From: Alphaproteobacteria bacterium | Lineage (GTDB): Bacteria; Pseudomonadota; Alphaproteobacteria; Sphingomonadales; Kordiimonadaceae | Direction: 5' to 3' | Assembly: GCA_021774735.1 (NCBI GenBank) | Contig: JAJFIS010000046.1 | Location: forward strand, 62,001-126,000 | DNA length: 64,000 nt | Shown: one piece after another, positions 18,898 to 28,644 of the stretch | Layout: the number at the start of each line of letters is the position of its first letter | How positions within the stretch are numbered: position 1 is the first letter of the stretch | The notes under the pieces: model-generated | Seen by the model: only the letters and a program-made list of their open reading frames with translations | What the model was told of the DNA's origin: nothing | Databases searched by the model: none | Translations under genes and position numbers: made by a program

Positions 18898-19707
18898 TTA
18901 AGCGAAGCTATAAACATTGAAGGACAAAAGAAGCGCGATAAGCGAAACTACAAAAATTAAGCCGTCAATACGATCTAGAATACCACCATGTCCGGGAATA
19001 AGGCCACCCGAATCCTTCTTGTTAAAGCTACGCTTTATATGGCTCTCGAACAAATCACCAATCTGTGCCCATACCGCAAGCAACATACCGGATACTATGA
19101 TTAGCGGTAAGCTCCAGAAATCAAAGATATAATACATGCTTGAAGCAGCGAGGCCAGCAAGTAACACACCGCCAAACAGCCCTGCCCATGTTTTATTGGG
19201 ACTTATTGTGGGGGCAAGCTTAGGCCCGCCAATGCCTTTACCGGCAAAATAACCACCAACATCGGTTCCCCAAACCAGCAAGAAGCAGCCAATAACTATT
19301 GGTAAGCCTTCAGGCTGATTGCGCAACCATTCAAGGCTGATAATAGGCATTGTCACATAAGCATAACCTAGAATGGCCCAAACCACGGGCTTTCTTGAAA
19401 ATTGCTGAGCAACAGTACTGGCAATAAATATCAACGCTAAAGCTGCCAATAAGTTAGTGGGCGACCAACTGCTGTCATATTGCAATAAGCCAAGAGGAAA
19501 CAATACCGAGGCAGTAAAAATAATCCGCCCAATTCGATTGTTTAATCCGGTCAGGGCACACCATTCATACGCCATGAAGATCGCACCAATGATTAGTAAA
19601 ATATCATACCATATACCGCCATATACCACAGCGGCTATCGCAGGCGGTGCCATTAGGAGAGCTGCTAAAATGCGTTTGACCAAATTATTACTAAAAAGGC
19701 GTTTCAT
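18898..19707 (-). CDS. cdsA: Phosphatidate cytidylyltransferase
   Basis: CdsA makes CDP-diacylglycerol from phosphatidate and CTP for phospholipid synthesis. It is a polytopic membrane protein. The family signature near residues 215-245 is complete: SHIKRSFNKKD, then IPGHGG and DRIDG. I chose ATG 19707 (sequence beginning MKRLFSNNLVKR), 25 bp after the uppS stop. The frame stays open to a TTG at 19776 inside uppS, but the extra residues look non-native. Product 269 residues. Confidence 0.93.
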   Translation of the reverse strand: MKRLFSNNLVKRILAALLMAPPAIAAVVYGGIWYDILLIIGAIFMAYEWCALTGLNNRIGRIIFTASVLFPLGLLQYDSSWSPTNLLAALALIFIASTVAQQFSRKPVVWAILGYAYVTMPIISLEWLRNQPEGLPIVIGCFLLVWGTDVGGYFAGKGIGGPKLAPTISPNKTWAGLFGGVLLAGLAASSMYYIFDFWSLPLIIVSGMLLAVWAQIGDLFESHIKRSFNKKDSGGLIPGHGGILDRIDGLIFVVSLIALLLSFNVYSFA

Positions 19708-19732
19708 ATCTGTAGAGGTCCCAGCATAATCA

Positions 19733-20470
19733 TTATCGCCCACCATAGCGGCGCTCGCGCCCGTGATAGGCTTCAATGGCTTGTGTTATGGTCGCCTCGG
19801 TTACATCAGGCCAAAGAATATCTAAGAATAAAAATTCGCTATAAGCAATTTGCCATAGCAAAAAATTAGATAGTCTATGCTCCCCGCTAGTGCGGATGAT
19901 AAGATCAGGGTCTGGAATATCATGCGTGAAAAGACGATCCGAGATCATATTTTCTTCAATATCATCCACAGATATTTTACCCGCCACAGCATCAGCGGCT
20001 ATGCTTTTTGCCGCCGCTACCAGCTCCGCTCTGGCACCGTAATTTAAAGCAATGATCAATGTCATTTTGCTATTATTTTGGGTGGTGGCTTCCGCTTTGG
20101 CCAGATCCTGAACGATATCATCTGCTAAGCGGTCACGCTCACCAATGATACGCAAGCGAACGCCACGTTTGGTTAATTCTTCTAGCTCATCGCGTAAATA
20201 ATTGCGTAAAAGCCCCATAAGGTCATTAATTTCTTCTTCAGACCGTTTCCAATTTTCAGAAGAAAAAGCATATAGGGTCAAATAAGACACCCCAGATTCG
20301 CCGCAGCCTTTAACCGCACGGCGAACAGCATCCGCTCCTTTACGATGACCAACCTTGCGCGGCAGCATGCGTTTTTTCGCCCAACGGCCATTGCCGTCCA
20401 TTATAATGGCAATATGCTTTGGGGGTAACATACCGCTACCATTTTCTGGGTTATGAAGCGCGTTAGCCAT
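19733..20470 (-). CDS. uppS: Undecaprenyl diphosphate synthase
   Basis: This cis-prenyltransferase extends FPP with IPP to C55-PP, the lipid carrier for peptidoglycan and other glycans. The N-terminal signature AIIMDGNGRWAKKR includes catalytic D25. RKVGHRKGAD and, near the C-terminus, the SGEHRLSNFLLWQ substrate motif are present. Length is 245 residues. Its ATG overlaps the frr stop (TAATG), which suggests translational coupling. Confidence 0.97.
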   Translation of the reverse strand: MANALHNPENGSGMLPPKHIAIIMDGNGRWAKKRMLPRKVGHRKGADAVRRAVKGCGESGVSYLTLYAFSSENWKRSEEEINDLMGLLRNYLRDELEELTKRGVRLRIIGERDRLADDIVQDLAKAEATTQNNSKMTLIIALNYGARAELVAAAKSIAADAVAGKISVDDIEENMISDRLFTHDIPDPDLIIRTSGEHRLSNFLLWQIAYSEFLFLDILWPDVTEATITQAIEAYHGRERRYGGR

Positions 20471-21030
20471 TAGATTTGCATTATTTCCGCTTCTTTGGCC
20501 TTTTGGGTCACATCCACTTCACCAACAAACTTGTCTGTCAGCGACTGCACCTCATCAGAATACATTTTATGATCATCCTCAGAGATATCTTTATTCTTTT
20601 CCATATTTTTGAGCGTATCCATACCATCACGGCGTACATTACGAATGGCGATACGGCTTTGCTCAGCATATTTTGCTGAAACGCGCGCAAGCTCTGTACG
20701 CCGCTCCTCATTCAGTTCAGGAATAGGTATGCGAACGGTTTGGCCGTCTAACATTGGGTTCAAGCCAAGGCCAGAATTGCGAATGGCCTTTTCAACGGCG
20801 GCGCCATTGCCTTTATCCCAAACCTGCACGGTCAGCATGCGGGCTTCCGGCACGGAAACTGTACCAACCTGATTAAGCGGCATAGACGCCCCGTAAACAT
20901 CGACCATTACGGGGTCTAACATACTGGTGCTTGCACGCCCAGTTCGCAGACCAGCATATTCGCTGCGCAATGATTCAATGGCACCTTTCATTCGGCGTTC
21001 AATATCATCAAGATCAATTTCTTCACTCAT
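20470..21030 (-). CDS. frr: Ribosome recycling factor
   Basis: RRF, with EF-G, splits post-termination ribosomes. The 186-residue protein has the two-domain layout: a three-helix bundle, including ELRTGRAS-like [12 protein letters not shown] near 19-30, and a beta domain near 30-105. Helical C-terminal segments carry the [13 protein letters not shown] region. It overlaps pyrH by 4 bp (ATGA) and touches uppS, forming a tight pyrH-frr-uppS unit. Confidence 0.97.
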   Translation of the reverse strand: MSEEIDLDDIERRMKGAIESLRSEYAGLRTGRASTSMLDPVMVDVYGASMPLNQVGTVSVPEARMLTVQVWDKGNGAAVEKAIRNSGLGLNPMLDGQTVRIPIPELNEERRTELARVSAKYAEQSRIAIRNVRRDGMDTLKNMEKNKDISEDDHKMYSDEVQSLTDKFVGEVDVTQKAKEAEIMQI

Positions 21031-21755
21031 TCATTGTCTCCACCAACAATCGTACAAACACTCTGACCATTCAGAACTTGTCTCAATTGATTATCACCAT
21101 GTATTGAAAAAACAATAATGGGAATATTATTCTCACGCGCTAACGATATGGCCGCAGCATCCATAACTTTCAGATCTTGCCGCAACACATCCATATAGCT
21201 TAAATGGTCATAGCGTACAGCATCAGGATCAGTTTTAGGGTCTGCATTGTAAACACCATCAACCTGCGTAGCTTTTAACAGAGCATTACAGTTCATTTCA
21301 GCAGCTCTAAGCGCTGCCGCTGTATCTGTCGTGAAAAATGGGTTGCCCGTACCTGCTGCAAATATCACGACCCTACGGCGTTCTATATGGCGAATAGCGC
21401 GCCTTCGAATATAGGGTTCTGACACACTATCCATGGGGATAGCTGATAATACTCGGGTGTCAATATCATGTGTTTCAAGTGCATTTTGTAGCGAAAGTGC
21501 ATTCATCACCGTGGCGAGCATTCCCATATAGTCTGCTGTGGCTCGCTCCATGCCTTGGGCAGCACCCGAGAGCCCTCTGAAAATATTTCCGCCGCCAACT
21601 ACAACACATATTTCCACACCCGCTGCATGTGCAGTGGCAATTTCACCGGCAATGCGCGAAACAGTGTCTTGGTCAATGCCATATTGACCGTCGCCCATCA
21701 GGGCTTCCCCAGAAAGTTTAAGCAATATTCGTTTATACTTCGATGTGCTAGACAT
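21027..21755 (-). CDS. pyrH: Uridylate kinase
   Basis: PyrH phosphorylates UMP to UDP and is the bacterial amino-acid-kinase-fold UMP kinase. [12 protein letters not shown] lies near the N-terminus and [10 protein letters not shown] at about residues 52-61. [14 protein letters not shown] and DPKTDP mark nucleotide binding. At 242 residues it is full length. A strong GAGAGG lies upstream of the ATG. About 240 bp separates it from tsf, with the tsf terminator in that gap, so pyrH is likely the first gene of the pyrH-frr-uppS-cdsA-dxr-rseP transcript. Confidence 0.97.
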   Translation of the reverse strand: MSSTSKYKRILLKLSGEALMGDGQYGIDQDTVSRIAGEIATAHAAGVEICVVVGGGNIFRGLSGAAQGMERATADYMGMLATVMNALSLQNALETHDIDTRVLSAIPMDSVSEPYIRRRAIRHIERRRVVIFAAGTGNPFFTTDTAAALRAAEMNCNALLKATQVDGVYNADPKTDPDAVRYDHLSYMDVLRQDLKVMDAAAISLARENNIPIIVFSIHGDNQLRQVLNGQSVCTIVGGDNE

Positions 21756-21935
21756 TGCGGTCTACCTCTCCCCTGAGTAATGCGGTGCCGACGAACTTTC
21801 TCATCTGTTCACAGTCAGCATTCATATTATGTCTTTTATCCGTCATTAGTACGACGATTTATAGCCACTATACAAGCAGTGAAATGATGTTGGTCGTTGT
21901 TGGCTTATTGTGAAATTATAAAGATGCAGGTCTGA

Positions 21936-21972
21936 TATAAAAAAACCCGGGAGCGTAACCCCCGAGTTTAAA
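21936..21972 (-). terminator. Rho-independent terminator of rpsB-tsf
   Basis: On the minus strand, AAACTCGGG pairs with CCCGGGTTT (one G-U pair) around a short loop and is followed by seven T residues. It lies just after the tsf stop and separates the rpsB-tsf unit from pyrH. Confidence 0.85.
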
Positions 21973-21994
21973 TAACATCAATTATTTTTTGCAA

Positions 21995-22918
21995 TTATGC
22001 GTTCGTCATCGCGGCGACTTCAGCGGCAAAGTCATCTTCTTTTTTCTCAATACCAGCACCGAGTTCTAGCAATAGATACCCAGAGATTTCAATCGCAGTA
22101 CCCGCTTCTTTGGAAGCTGCAGCTAAAACCTTATTGATGGTTGTTTCACCGTCAATAACAAAGGTCTGTTCCAGTAAAACAACTTCCTGATAATATTTGC
22201 GCATCCGGCCAACAATCATTCTTTCAATGATGTTCATTGGCTTGCCAGATTCTTTTGCTTTTTCGATTTGAACTTGCTTTTCACGCTCAATCAATTCTGG
22301 GTCTAACGATTCTACATCAAGTGCCACAGGCTTAACCGCCGCAACATGCATGGCGAGCTGTTTGCCAAGTGGCGCAAGGATATCAGCGCTTGCATTAGAC
22401 TTTAGGGCAACAAGGGCTGCAATTTTACCCATGCCCGGCGCCACAGCGCCATGAACATAATTGGCAACAATGCCCTCGTCTACTTCAAGGGTTGCAGCAC
22501 GGCGCAAATTCATATGCTCACCAATGGTGGCAATATTAGCGGTCAAAACTTCCTGAACAGTCTTGTCCGACCCCGGATAAGAAGCAGCTGCAAGTGCTGA
22601 CATATCATCGCCGATTGTTGGCACTAATGATACAAGATCACCAACAAATTTCTGGAACTTCTCATTACGAGCAACAAAGTCGGTCTCAGAATTTACTTCT
22701 AAAACGGCGCCTTTATTACCGTCTACCTGTGCCGCAACCAAGCCTTCGGCAGCAACGCGGCCAGATTTTTTTGCAGCGGCTGCTAAGCCTTTCGTGCGTA
22801 GCCAATCCATGGCGGTTTCAATGTTGCCATCGGTTTCAGACAGTGCTTTTTTGCAGTCCATCATTCCAGCGCCACTTTTGTCGCGCAATTCTTTAACTAG
22901 TGCAGCAGTAATCGCCAT
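21995..22918 (-). CDS. tsf: Elongation factor Ts
   Basis: EF-Ts is the guanine-nucleotide exchange factor of EF-Tu. The UBA-like N-terminus (ITAALVKELRDKSGAGMMDC) and the TDFVARN segment in the core domain are typical. I use the second ATG (22918, giving MAITAALV), which matches the family start and leaves AGG at a proper distance. The first ATG, at 22924, sits too close to it. Product 307 residues. It follows rpsB, the universal partner, with a hairpin in the spacer and a terminator downstream. Confidence 0.96.
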   Translation of the reverse strand: MAITAALVKELRDKSGAGMMDCKKALSETDGNIETAMDWLRTKGLAAAAKKSGRVAAEGLVAAQVDGNKGAVLEVNSETDFVARNEKFQKFVGDLVSLVPTIGDDMSALAAASYPGSDKTVQEVLTANIATIGEHMNLRRAATLEVDEGIVANYVHGAVAPGMGKIAALVALKSNASADILAPLGKQLAMHVAAVKPVALDVESLDPELIEREKQVQIEKAKESGKPMNIIERMIVGRMRKYYQEVVLLEQTFVIDGETTINKVLAAASKEAGTAIEISGYLLLELGAGIEKKEDDFAAEVAAMTNA

Positions 22919-22964
22919 GACCATGCCTTTCAGAGTAAATATTATTTAGTTGGTACAGAACGTT

Positions 22965-22994
22965 GGCCCAAATACATTCAATATGCTTTGGGCC
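22965..22994 (-). promoter_or_regulatory. Intercistronic hairpin between rpsB and tsf
   Basis: GGCCCAAA (22965-22972) and TTTGGGCC (22987-22994) form a perfect 8-bp stem with a 14-nt loop in the 86-bp gap after the rpsB stop. No T-run follows, so it looks like an attenuating or RNA-processing element rather than a full terminator. The role is inferred. Confidence 0.55.
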
Positions 22995-23004
22995 TTGCCG
23001 CTCG

Positions 23005-24102
23005 CTATTCTTTGTCAGCTGCAGCTGCTTTCTTAGCCGCAGGTTTTTTCGCCGGAGCTTTCTTGGCTGCTGGCTTCTTCGCTGCTGTAGCTTTCTTAGC
23101 TGCAGGTTTCTTAGCCGCTGCTTTTTTAGCAGCAGGCTTTTTCGCCGCTGGTTTTTTCTCTGCCGGTGTTTCCTCAGCAACCTTCTCATCAGCTTTTTTA
23201 GCTGCTGGCTTCTTGGCTGCTGGCTTTTTGGCTGCAGCCTTCTTCGCCGCTGGTTTCTTTTTCACTGGGGCTTCAACCACCGCTTCAACAGTTTTTTCTT
23301 CTGCTGGAGCCACATCAACTGCAACTTCTGGCGTGGCGTCTGGTGTAGTTTCTGGCGCTACAACATCTTCAGTTGGGGCATCAGCTGCACCCAAGTCAAC
23401 GCCTTGGGCGCTTAACTCTTCTTGAATACCGTCAAGGATAGCAGCAACCATCAAGTCACAATAAAGGCGGATAGCGCGTGTTGCATCATCATTACCTGGA
23501 ATTGGGTAATCAATGTCATCTGGCGTACAGTTGCTGTCGATAACCGCGACGATAGGAATATTCAAACGACGCGCTTCTAAAAGTGCCGTTATTTCACGGT
23601 TGGTATCGATGACAAAAATAATGTCCGGCAAGCCACCCATATCGCGAATGCCACCAAGTGACATATCCAATTTATCCCGCTGGCGGGTTAATTGAAGAGT
23701 TTCTTTCTTGGTGAGGCCAGATTCAACACGGCCAAGAATTTCATCATGCTCTTTCAGGCGTTTGATAGACTTTGAAATGGTTTGCCAGTTGGTAAGCATG
23801 CCACCGAGCCAGCGATGGTTCACATAATATTGGCCGCAACGCTTGGCTGATTCAGCAATTACGCTAGATGCTTGACGCTTGGTACCAACGAAAAGTACGC
23901 GCCCACCTCCAGCAACAGTTTCGCGAACAGCTTGCAAAGCGCGCTGCATCATCGGAACAGTTTGGGATAGATCAAGAATGTGGACTTTATTGCGGTCGCC
24001 AAAAATGTACGGGGCCATTTTCGGGTTCCAGCGATGTTTTTGGTGTCCAAAATGTACGCCTGCTTCAAGCAGCGCACGCATATCTACGGTTGGCAGTGCC
24101 AT
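23005..24102 (-). CDS. rpsB: 30S ribosomal protein S2 with Lys/Ala/Pro-rich C-terminal tail
   Basis: Residues 1 to about 234 are a normal S2: [14 protein letters not shown] near 8-21, FVGTKRQA, and VDTNREI-type and DNATRAIRL-like segments. S2 binds late to the 30S head-platform region and helps recruit S1. Beyond it there are 131 extra residues. An acidic Pro/Glu/Val linker (about 235-278) leads into a strongly basic tail (279-365) of repeated KKPAAKK and KKAAAKK units like histone H1. Typical S2 is about 250 residues. AGGA precedes the ATG at good spacing. The reading frame is intact through the tail. A similar tail occurs on trigger factor in this window. Confidence 0.96.
   Translation of the reverse strand: MALPTVDMRALLEAGVHFGHQKHRWNPKMAPYIFGDRNKVHILDLSQTVPMMQRALQAVRETVAGGGRVLFVGTKRQASSVIAESAKRCGQYYVNHRWLGGMLTNWQTISKSIKRLKEHDEILGRVESGLTKKETLQLTRQRDKLDMSLGGIRDMGGLPDIIFVIDTNREITALLEARRLNIPIVAVIDSNCTPDDIDYPIPGNDDATRAIRLYCDLMVAAILDGIQEELSAQGVDLGAADAPTEDVVAPETTPDATPEVAVDVAPAEEKTVEAVVEAPVKKKPAAKKAAAKKPAAKKPAAKKADEKVAEETPAEKKPAAKKPAAKKAAAKKPAAKKATAAKKPAAKKAPAKKPAAKKAAAADKE
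23008..23268 (-). repeat. Degenerate coding repeat: [10 protein letters not shown] units in the rpsB tail
   Basis: About 87 codons at the 3' end of rpsB are built from tandem 5-6 codon units encoding Lys-Lys-Pro/Ala-Ala-Ala. The third bases vary between units, which suggests maintenance at the protein level rather than recent slippage. Confidence 0.8.
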
Positions 24103-24199
24103 GATAAAATCCTTTACCGGTTATACCTAACATGGGGAGCATCGCTAGGAACCATTTCCCTTTAACACCGGATGGCGGTCCCTAATATGTAGAGGGTCA

Positions 24200-24223
24200 G
24201 CCGTCCCCACGCGTGGAGTCGGC
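24200..24223 (-). promoter_or_regulatory. Possible structured leader or hairpin upstream of rpsB
   Basis: Within the 178-bp gap before rpsB, a perfect 10-bp palindrome CCACGCGTGG (24207-24216) is flanked by GCCG and CGGC arms that can extend the stem across a 3-nt internal bulge. It lacks a T-run, so it is unlikely to be a terminator for the upstream Nudix gene. It may be part of an S2 autoregulatory leader; this is speculative. Confidence 0.35.
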
Positions 24224-24280
24224 GCTTGAAATAGCTGTGAACCAGCCAATTAGCAAGGGATTTCTGCTGTATTTGCGGAT

Positions 24281-25099
24281 TTATTTTTTTCCGCGAGCGA
24301 TCTTTTCAGATTTTGGCAAAATACGGATGATCTTTGCCATATCAAACGCTGGGTAGCCAGCTGCTTTCAATATGTTCAAATGAAGCGGATTAGCACGATC
24401 CTTAACATTTGGCTCTATAGTGATATTGGGGTAAGAGGCTGCATCAATAAGTGCTGATTTAACGGTGGTTGAACGCGCTAATTTCATCAGATTCATTCTT
24501 GTTGGAAACATTAATGAAATATTTTGGGCTTCAGCATCTGCTAGCAACTGCGAAGGACGGCACCACAAAAGGCGGGTTGCCTCACCTAATTTAAAATTCA
24601 TAAATTGGCGATATGGCATTTCAGCAATATAGAAACGTGTATCGAAACGCCGGGGTATGCCTTCTGGTGTTATCCAATGGGCGAAAGGCACGAGCGAAGC
24701 AGGCATTAATTTAATTTTGTGCCGATCAAGCGCTCTACGAACTGTGTTAGGCGCACTGGTATATTTGTGAATGATATGGCGGATTTTTGGGCCATAAGCT
24801 GGCTTTTTATTGCTTTGACTCGCCAGCAAAATTCCAGTTTCCTCGGCTAATTCTCTAATTGCAGCCATGCGATAAGCAAAGTCGCTGAAACGGCAAGTAT
24901 CATGTATTCTTCGTGACCAGAAGCCATAATCGCTATCGGATGGGTCTAATTTTCCGCCTGGAAAAACAAAGGCCCCAGCCGCAAAGGACAAGTGATTAGC
25001 CCGTTCCATCATCAAAACTTCAAGACCATCATTGCCGTCGCGAACGAGCAAAACAGAGGCAGATGGAATGATAGGAACTACATGGTTCACAGCATCCAT
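24281..25099 (-). CDS. Nudix hydrolase, NUDT19-like
   Basis: This 272-residue Nudix protein hydrolyses some nucleoside diphosphate linked to another moiety. The FPGGKLDPSD segment (near 46-55) and the RELAEETG core (near 82-89) form the Nudix box, with an insertion between them. That insertion is typical of the NUDT19/acyl-CoA diphosphatase-like branch. The substrate cannot be read from sequence. ATG 25099 lies 3 bp after the dnaE stop, with an in-frame GTG just before it, so it is probably translated from the dnaE message. Confidence 0.85.
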   Translation of the reverse strand: MDAVNHVVPIIPSASVLLVRDGNDGLEVLMMERANHLSFAAGAFVFPGGKLDPSDSDYGFWSRRIHDTCRFSDFAYRMAAIRELAEETGILLASQSNKKPAYGPKIRHIIHKYTSAPNTVRRALDRHKIKLMPASLVPFAHWITPEGIPRRFDTRFYIAEMPYRQFMNFKLGEATRLLWCRPSQLLADAEAQNISLMFPTRMNLMKLARSTTVKSALIDAASYPNITIEPNVKDRANPLHLNILKAAGYPAFDMAKIIRILPKSEKIARGKK

Positions 25100-25102
25100 C
25101 AC

Positions 25103-28100
25103 TTAATTTTCCTCCACATACAAAACACCGATCTCTGCCTCAATAGCTTGCTGCAATTGTGGGGTCACTTTATGGCCACCCTTTAACACAATTTCTGCTC
25201 TTTTTGTCGTTTCGCCTAACGGCACGCGGAAGGTTATTTTGCCTTTACCGCCTTTGGCATAATCAAGGGCGGCTTTTATGCCCGCTAGTGCTTTTTCATT
25301 TTTCAGCTCAATCAATAAGCCCGCCCCAGACTGTGAAGCGACCGTTTCTAGCGATTCCATACCCTTGCAAGAAAGCCTAACACCATCATCATCAGGGCGT
25401 TTGCGCACTTGCACCTGCACCACAACCGGCGCGCCTTCTGCGACCAAAGCCCTTGTACGTTCCAGATCATCTTCAAATAATAACAATTCAAAACCGCCGC
25501 TTGCATCGGAGAGTGTCATGGCACCAAAACGCTTACCATTTTTCTTTGATGTACCTTCGCGGTAATTGTCTATGGCCCCTGCCATGCGTACCGTTTGCCC
25601 AATTAATCCCGGATCATGCATTACTTCATGAGCTGGTAAAATCCGCTCACGAGCTAAAATACTGCCGTAGCTATCCAACGGATGGGCAGAAAGATAATAT
25701 CCAATAGCTTTCAACTCATGGGCCAGTAGTTCGCTTTCTGTCCACGCTTTAATTTGCGGCAATGTGGGCTGGTCCACTACCTCTGCCATATCACCGCCAA
25801 ACAAGCTTACCTGATCTGATTCGCGCTCTTTCTGGGCCATTTGTGCTGTCCGCATCAAAACCTCTGCGGCGCTAAATACCTGTGCTCGGTTTTCATTAAT
25901 GCAGTCAAAGGCACCAGCAGCAGTTAGTTGTTCCATCTGGCGGCGATTTAACAGGCGCGCATCAACGCGTTCTGAAAATTCAATCATATCTTTGAAGAGA
26001 CCATTTTTGCGGCGCTCCTCAACGATGGCTTCAATGGCTTTTTCGCCCACCCCTTTAATGCCAGCAAGGGCATAGCTCACCGCAAGGTTCTGCCGGGGGT
26101 CATCAGCTCCCTCGCAGTAATCTTCACTGGCATTTTGAACTGTGAAGACAGCCTCTGATGTATTGATATTGGGCAATAACAGCGGAATATCCATTTGAGT
26201 GAGCTCTTTTTTAAAGGCCCCAAGTTTATCTGTATTGCCCATATCAAGGGTCATAATAGCAGCCATAAATTCGACAGGGTAATTAGCTTTCAAATAAGCT
26301 GTATGGTAGGCCACCAGCGCATAAGCGGCTGCGTGAGACTTATTGAAACCATATTCGGCAAATTTCGCTACGAGATCGAAAATATAGCTGGCTTTTTCTG
26401 GCGTAACACCATTTTCAACCGCGCCTTCGACAAAACCTGTGCGCTGTTCTTCCATTTCAGAGGCAATTTTCTTGCCCATCGCCCGGCGTAGTAAATCAGC
26501 CCGCCCTAAGCTATAGCCTGACATCACCTGGGCAATTTGCATCACCTGCTCTTGGTAGATGATGACCCCGTATGTTTCGCCGAGGATATCTTCTAGCATC
26601 TCATGCGGAAGCTCGACCTTTTCCCGGCCATGTTTGCGGTCAACATAGGTTGGAATATTCGCCATGGGCCCTGGCCGATAGAGCGCCACAATAGCTATAA
26701 TATCTTCAAATGTATCGGGCCTGAGCCCTTTGAGCACCGAGCGCATGCCGGTACTTTCAAGTTGGAAAACACCCGCCGCATCACCCAGCGACAGCATTTC
26801 ATAAGTAGCAGCATCATCAAGGGGGATTTTGGAAAGGTCGATATGAATGTCGCGCTGCTTGATATAGTCCACAGCGCGGTCAAGTACTGTTAACGTCTTA
26901 AGCCCCAAGAAATCGAACTTAACAAGTCCCGCCTTCTCGACCCATTTCATATTAAATTGGGTGACCGGCATGTCAGACTTTGGGTCGCGGTAGAGCGGCA
27001 CCAATTGGTCAAGTGGTCGGTCGCCAATAACAACGCCCGCCGCATGGGTTGAGCTATGGCTATAAAGGCCTTCTAACTTTAAAGCTCGGTCCATAACCTG
27101 CGCCGTTAATTCGTCCGACTTAACTTCTGCGGCCAATCTTGGTTCGGCTTTTAAGGCTTCTGATAGGGTCATGGCATTCCCGGGTTCACTGGGAATTAGT
27201 TTAGCAAGACGGTCAGTGACTGGATAGGGCTGCTGCATAACCCGTCCACAAGCTTTCAGTACTGCCCTCGCCTGCAATTTACCAAAAGTGATAATTTGAG
27301 CAACTTGATCATGGCCGTATTTATCCTGAACATACTTGATCACAAGCTCACGTTTATCTTGGCAGAAATCAATGTCAAAATCGGGCATGGATATGCGCTC
27401 AGGATTTAAGAAACGCTCAAATAGCAGCGAAAATCGCAGCGGGTCCAAGTCGGTAATGCTAAGAGCCCAAGCAACAACAGAACCAGCACCCGAGCCACGC
27501 CCGGGACCCACTGGAATATTGTGAGCTTTTGCCCAGTGAATGAAGTCAGAAACGATAAGAAAATATCCAGGGAAGCCCATTTGATTAATGATTTTCAATT
27601 CAAAATCAAGACGGTCCCAATATGGCTTTTCGCTTTCACTACCGTTAGTTAAGTAGCTATTATCATCTTGTTGAATGAAAGCAAGTCGCGCCTTAAGCCC
27701 TTCTTTGGCATCATCGCGGAGCATGTCGGTTTCTGAAACATCTAACCCTTGAGCAAAATTGGGCAGGATCGGGTCAACCTTCTCAACCTTATAGGCACAG
27801 CGCTTGGCGATTGTGATGGTATTTTCTATGGCCTCAGGCAAATCACTGAATAACTCGACCATTTCATCGCTGGAGCGAAAATAATGTGACGGCGTTAGTC
27901 TGCGGCGCTCACTTTCTGCCACATAAGTACTATCGGCAATACAAAGCAGCGTGTCATGGGCTTCATACATTGACCGTTTGGTGAAATAGGCTTCATTGGT
28001 AGCCACAAGTGGAATTTCGCACCTGTATGCCAGATCAAGAAAAGCTTCTTCGGTGTTTGCTTCTGCATCAAGCCCGTGGCGCTGTAACTCCATATATAAG

Positions 28101-28618
28101 CGGTTAGGGAATAAACTTTGAAGCTGTTTAAGGCAGCTTTCAGCTTTATCCGCTTGGCCCATCAATAATAACTGTCCCACAAGGCCACTCACAGCGCCGG
28201 TTAAGGCAATGATGCCGGCACTCAAGCCATCCAAATCATCCAAACGTATTTGCGGCTCTTCCCCTTCTGGTGCTTCCAGATGAGCTTTGGATACTAGCTT
28301 CATCAAATTTTGGTAGCCCTGCTCGCTCTGCGCTAGTAATATCAGCTTATTGGGTTTGGGTGCCCGAACAGAACGAAGGTCTCTGGTAATGAAGGGATTG
28401 GTAACACTCAGGCTGACCCCAACGATCGGCTGGACACCCGCATCTTTACCGGCTTCAGAAAACTCCAGCCCCGCGAACATATTATTAGTGTCCGTCATGG
28501 CGACAGCGGGCATAGCATGGCCTTGGCACTGCTTCATCAGATCCTTAATATGGATAGCACCCTCAGCCAGTGAACAGGCCGTGTGAACACGCAGATGAAC
28601 AAAGCTAGCTTTCGACAT
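25103..28618 (-). CDS. dnaE: DNA polymerase III subunit alpha
   Basis: This is the replicative polymerase subunit, 1171 residues. The order is an N-terminal PHP domain (HLRVHTACSLAEGAI at 7-21), then the polymerase core. The catalytic aspartates lie in MPDFDIDF and the finger region has IIYQEQVMQIAQ. A tandem HhH region (IKGVGEKAIEAI), an OB-fold (near 990-1080) and a C-terminal tail follow. The typical E. coli-like DnaE1 length indicates the main replicative copy rather than ImuC/DnaE2. It lies between the DUF1761 gene and the Nudix gene, after proS-lolCD, a common alphaproteobacterial order. Confidence 0.97.
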   Translation of the reverse strand: MSKASFVHLRVHTACSLAEGAIHIKDLMKQCQGHAMPAVAMTDTNNMFAGLEFSEAGKDAGVQPIVGVSLSVTNPFITRDLRSVRAPKPNKLILLAQSEQGYQNLMKLVSKAHLEAPEGEEPQIRLDDLDGLSAGIIALTGAVSGLVGQLLLMGQADKAESCLKQLQSLFPNRLYMELQRHGLDAEANTEEAFLDLAYRCEIPLVATNEAYFTKRSMYEAHDTLLCIADSTYVAESERRRLTPSHYFRSSDEMVELFSDLPEAIENTITIAKRCAYKVEKVDPILPNFAQGLDVSETDMLRDDAKEGLKARLAFIQQDDNSYLTNGSESEKPYWDRLDFELKIINQMGFPGYFLIVSDFIHWAKAHNIPVGPGRGSGAGSVVAWALSITDLDPLRFSLLFERFLNPERISMPDFDIDFCQDKRELVIKYVQDKYGHDQVAQIITFGKLQARAVLKACGRVMQQPYPVTDRLAKLIPSEPGNAMTLSEALKAEPRLAAEVKSDELTAQVMDRALKLEGLYSHSSTHAAGVVIGDRPLDQLVPLYRDPKSDMPVTQFNMKWVEKAGLVKFDFLGLKTLTVLDRAVDYIKQRDIHIDLSKIPLDDAATYEMLSLGDAAGVFQLESTGMRSVLKGLRPDTFEDIIAIVALYRPGPMANIPTYVDRKHGREKVELPHEMLEDILGETYGVIIYQEQVMQIAQVMSGYSLGRADLLRRAMGKKIASEMEEQRTGFVEGAVENGVTPEKASYIFDLVAKFAEYGFNKSHAAAYALVAYHTAYLKANYPVEFMAAIMTLDMGNTDKLGAFKKELTQMDIPLLLPNINTSEAVFTVQNASEDYCEGADDPRQNLAVSYALAGIKGVGEKAIEAIVEERRKNGLFKDMIEFSERVDARLLNRRQMEQLTAAGAFDCINENRAQVFSAAEVLMRTAQMAQKERESDQVSLFGGDMAEVVDQPTLPQIKAWTESELLAHELKAIGYYLSAHPLDSYGSILARERILPAHEVMHDPGLIGQTVRMAGAIDNYREGTSKKNGKRFGAMTLSDASGGFELLLFEDDLERTRALVAEGAPVVVQVQVRKRPDDDGVRLSCKGMESLETVASQSGAGLLIELKNEKALAGIKAALDYAKGGKGKITFRVPLGETTKRAEIVLKGGHKVTPQLQQAIEAEIGVLYVEEN

Positions 28619-28644
28619 ATAAGTTTACTCAAAAAGTGGTGTGT

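Noticed and set aside
22963-23425. Two long plus-strand frames rich in Ser/Phe/Leu/Arg/Ala opposite the rpsB tail
   Set aside because: They are the complements of the Lys/Ala codon repeats, so the open frames result from composition.
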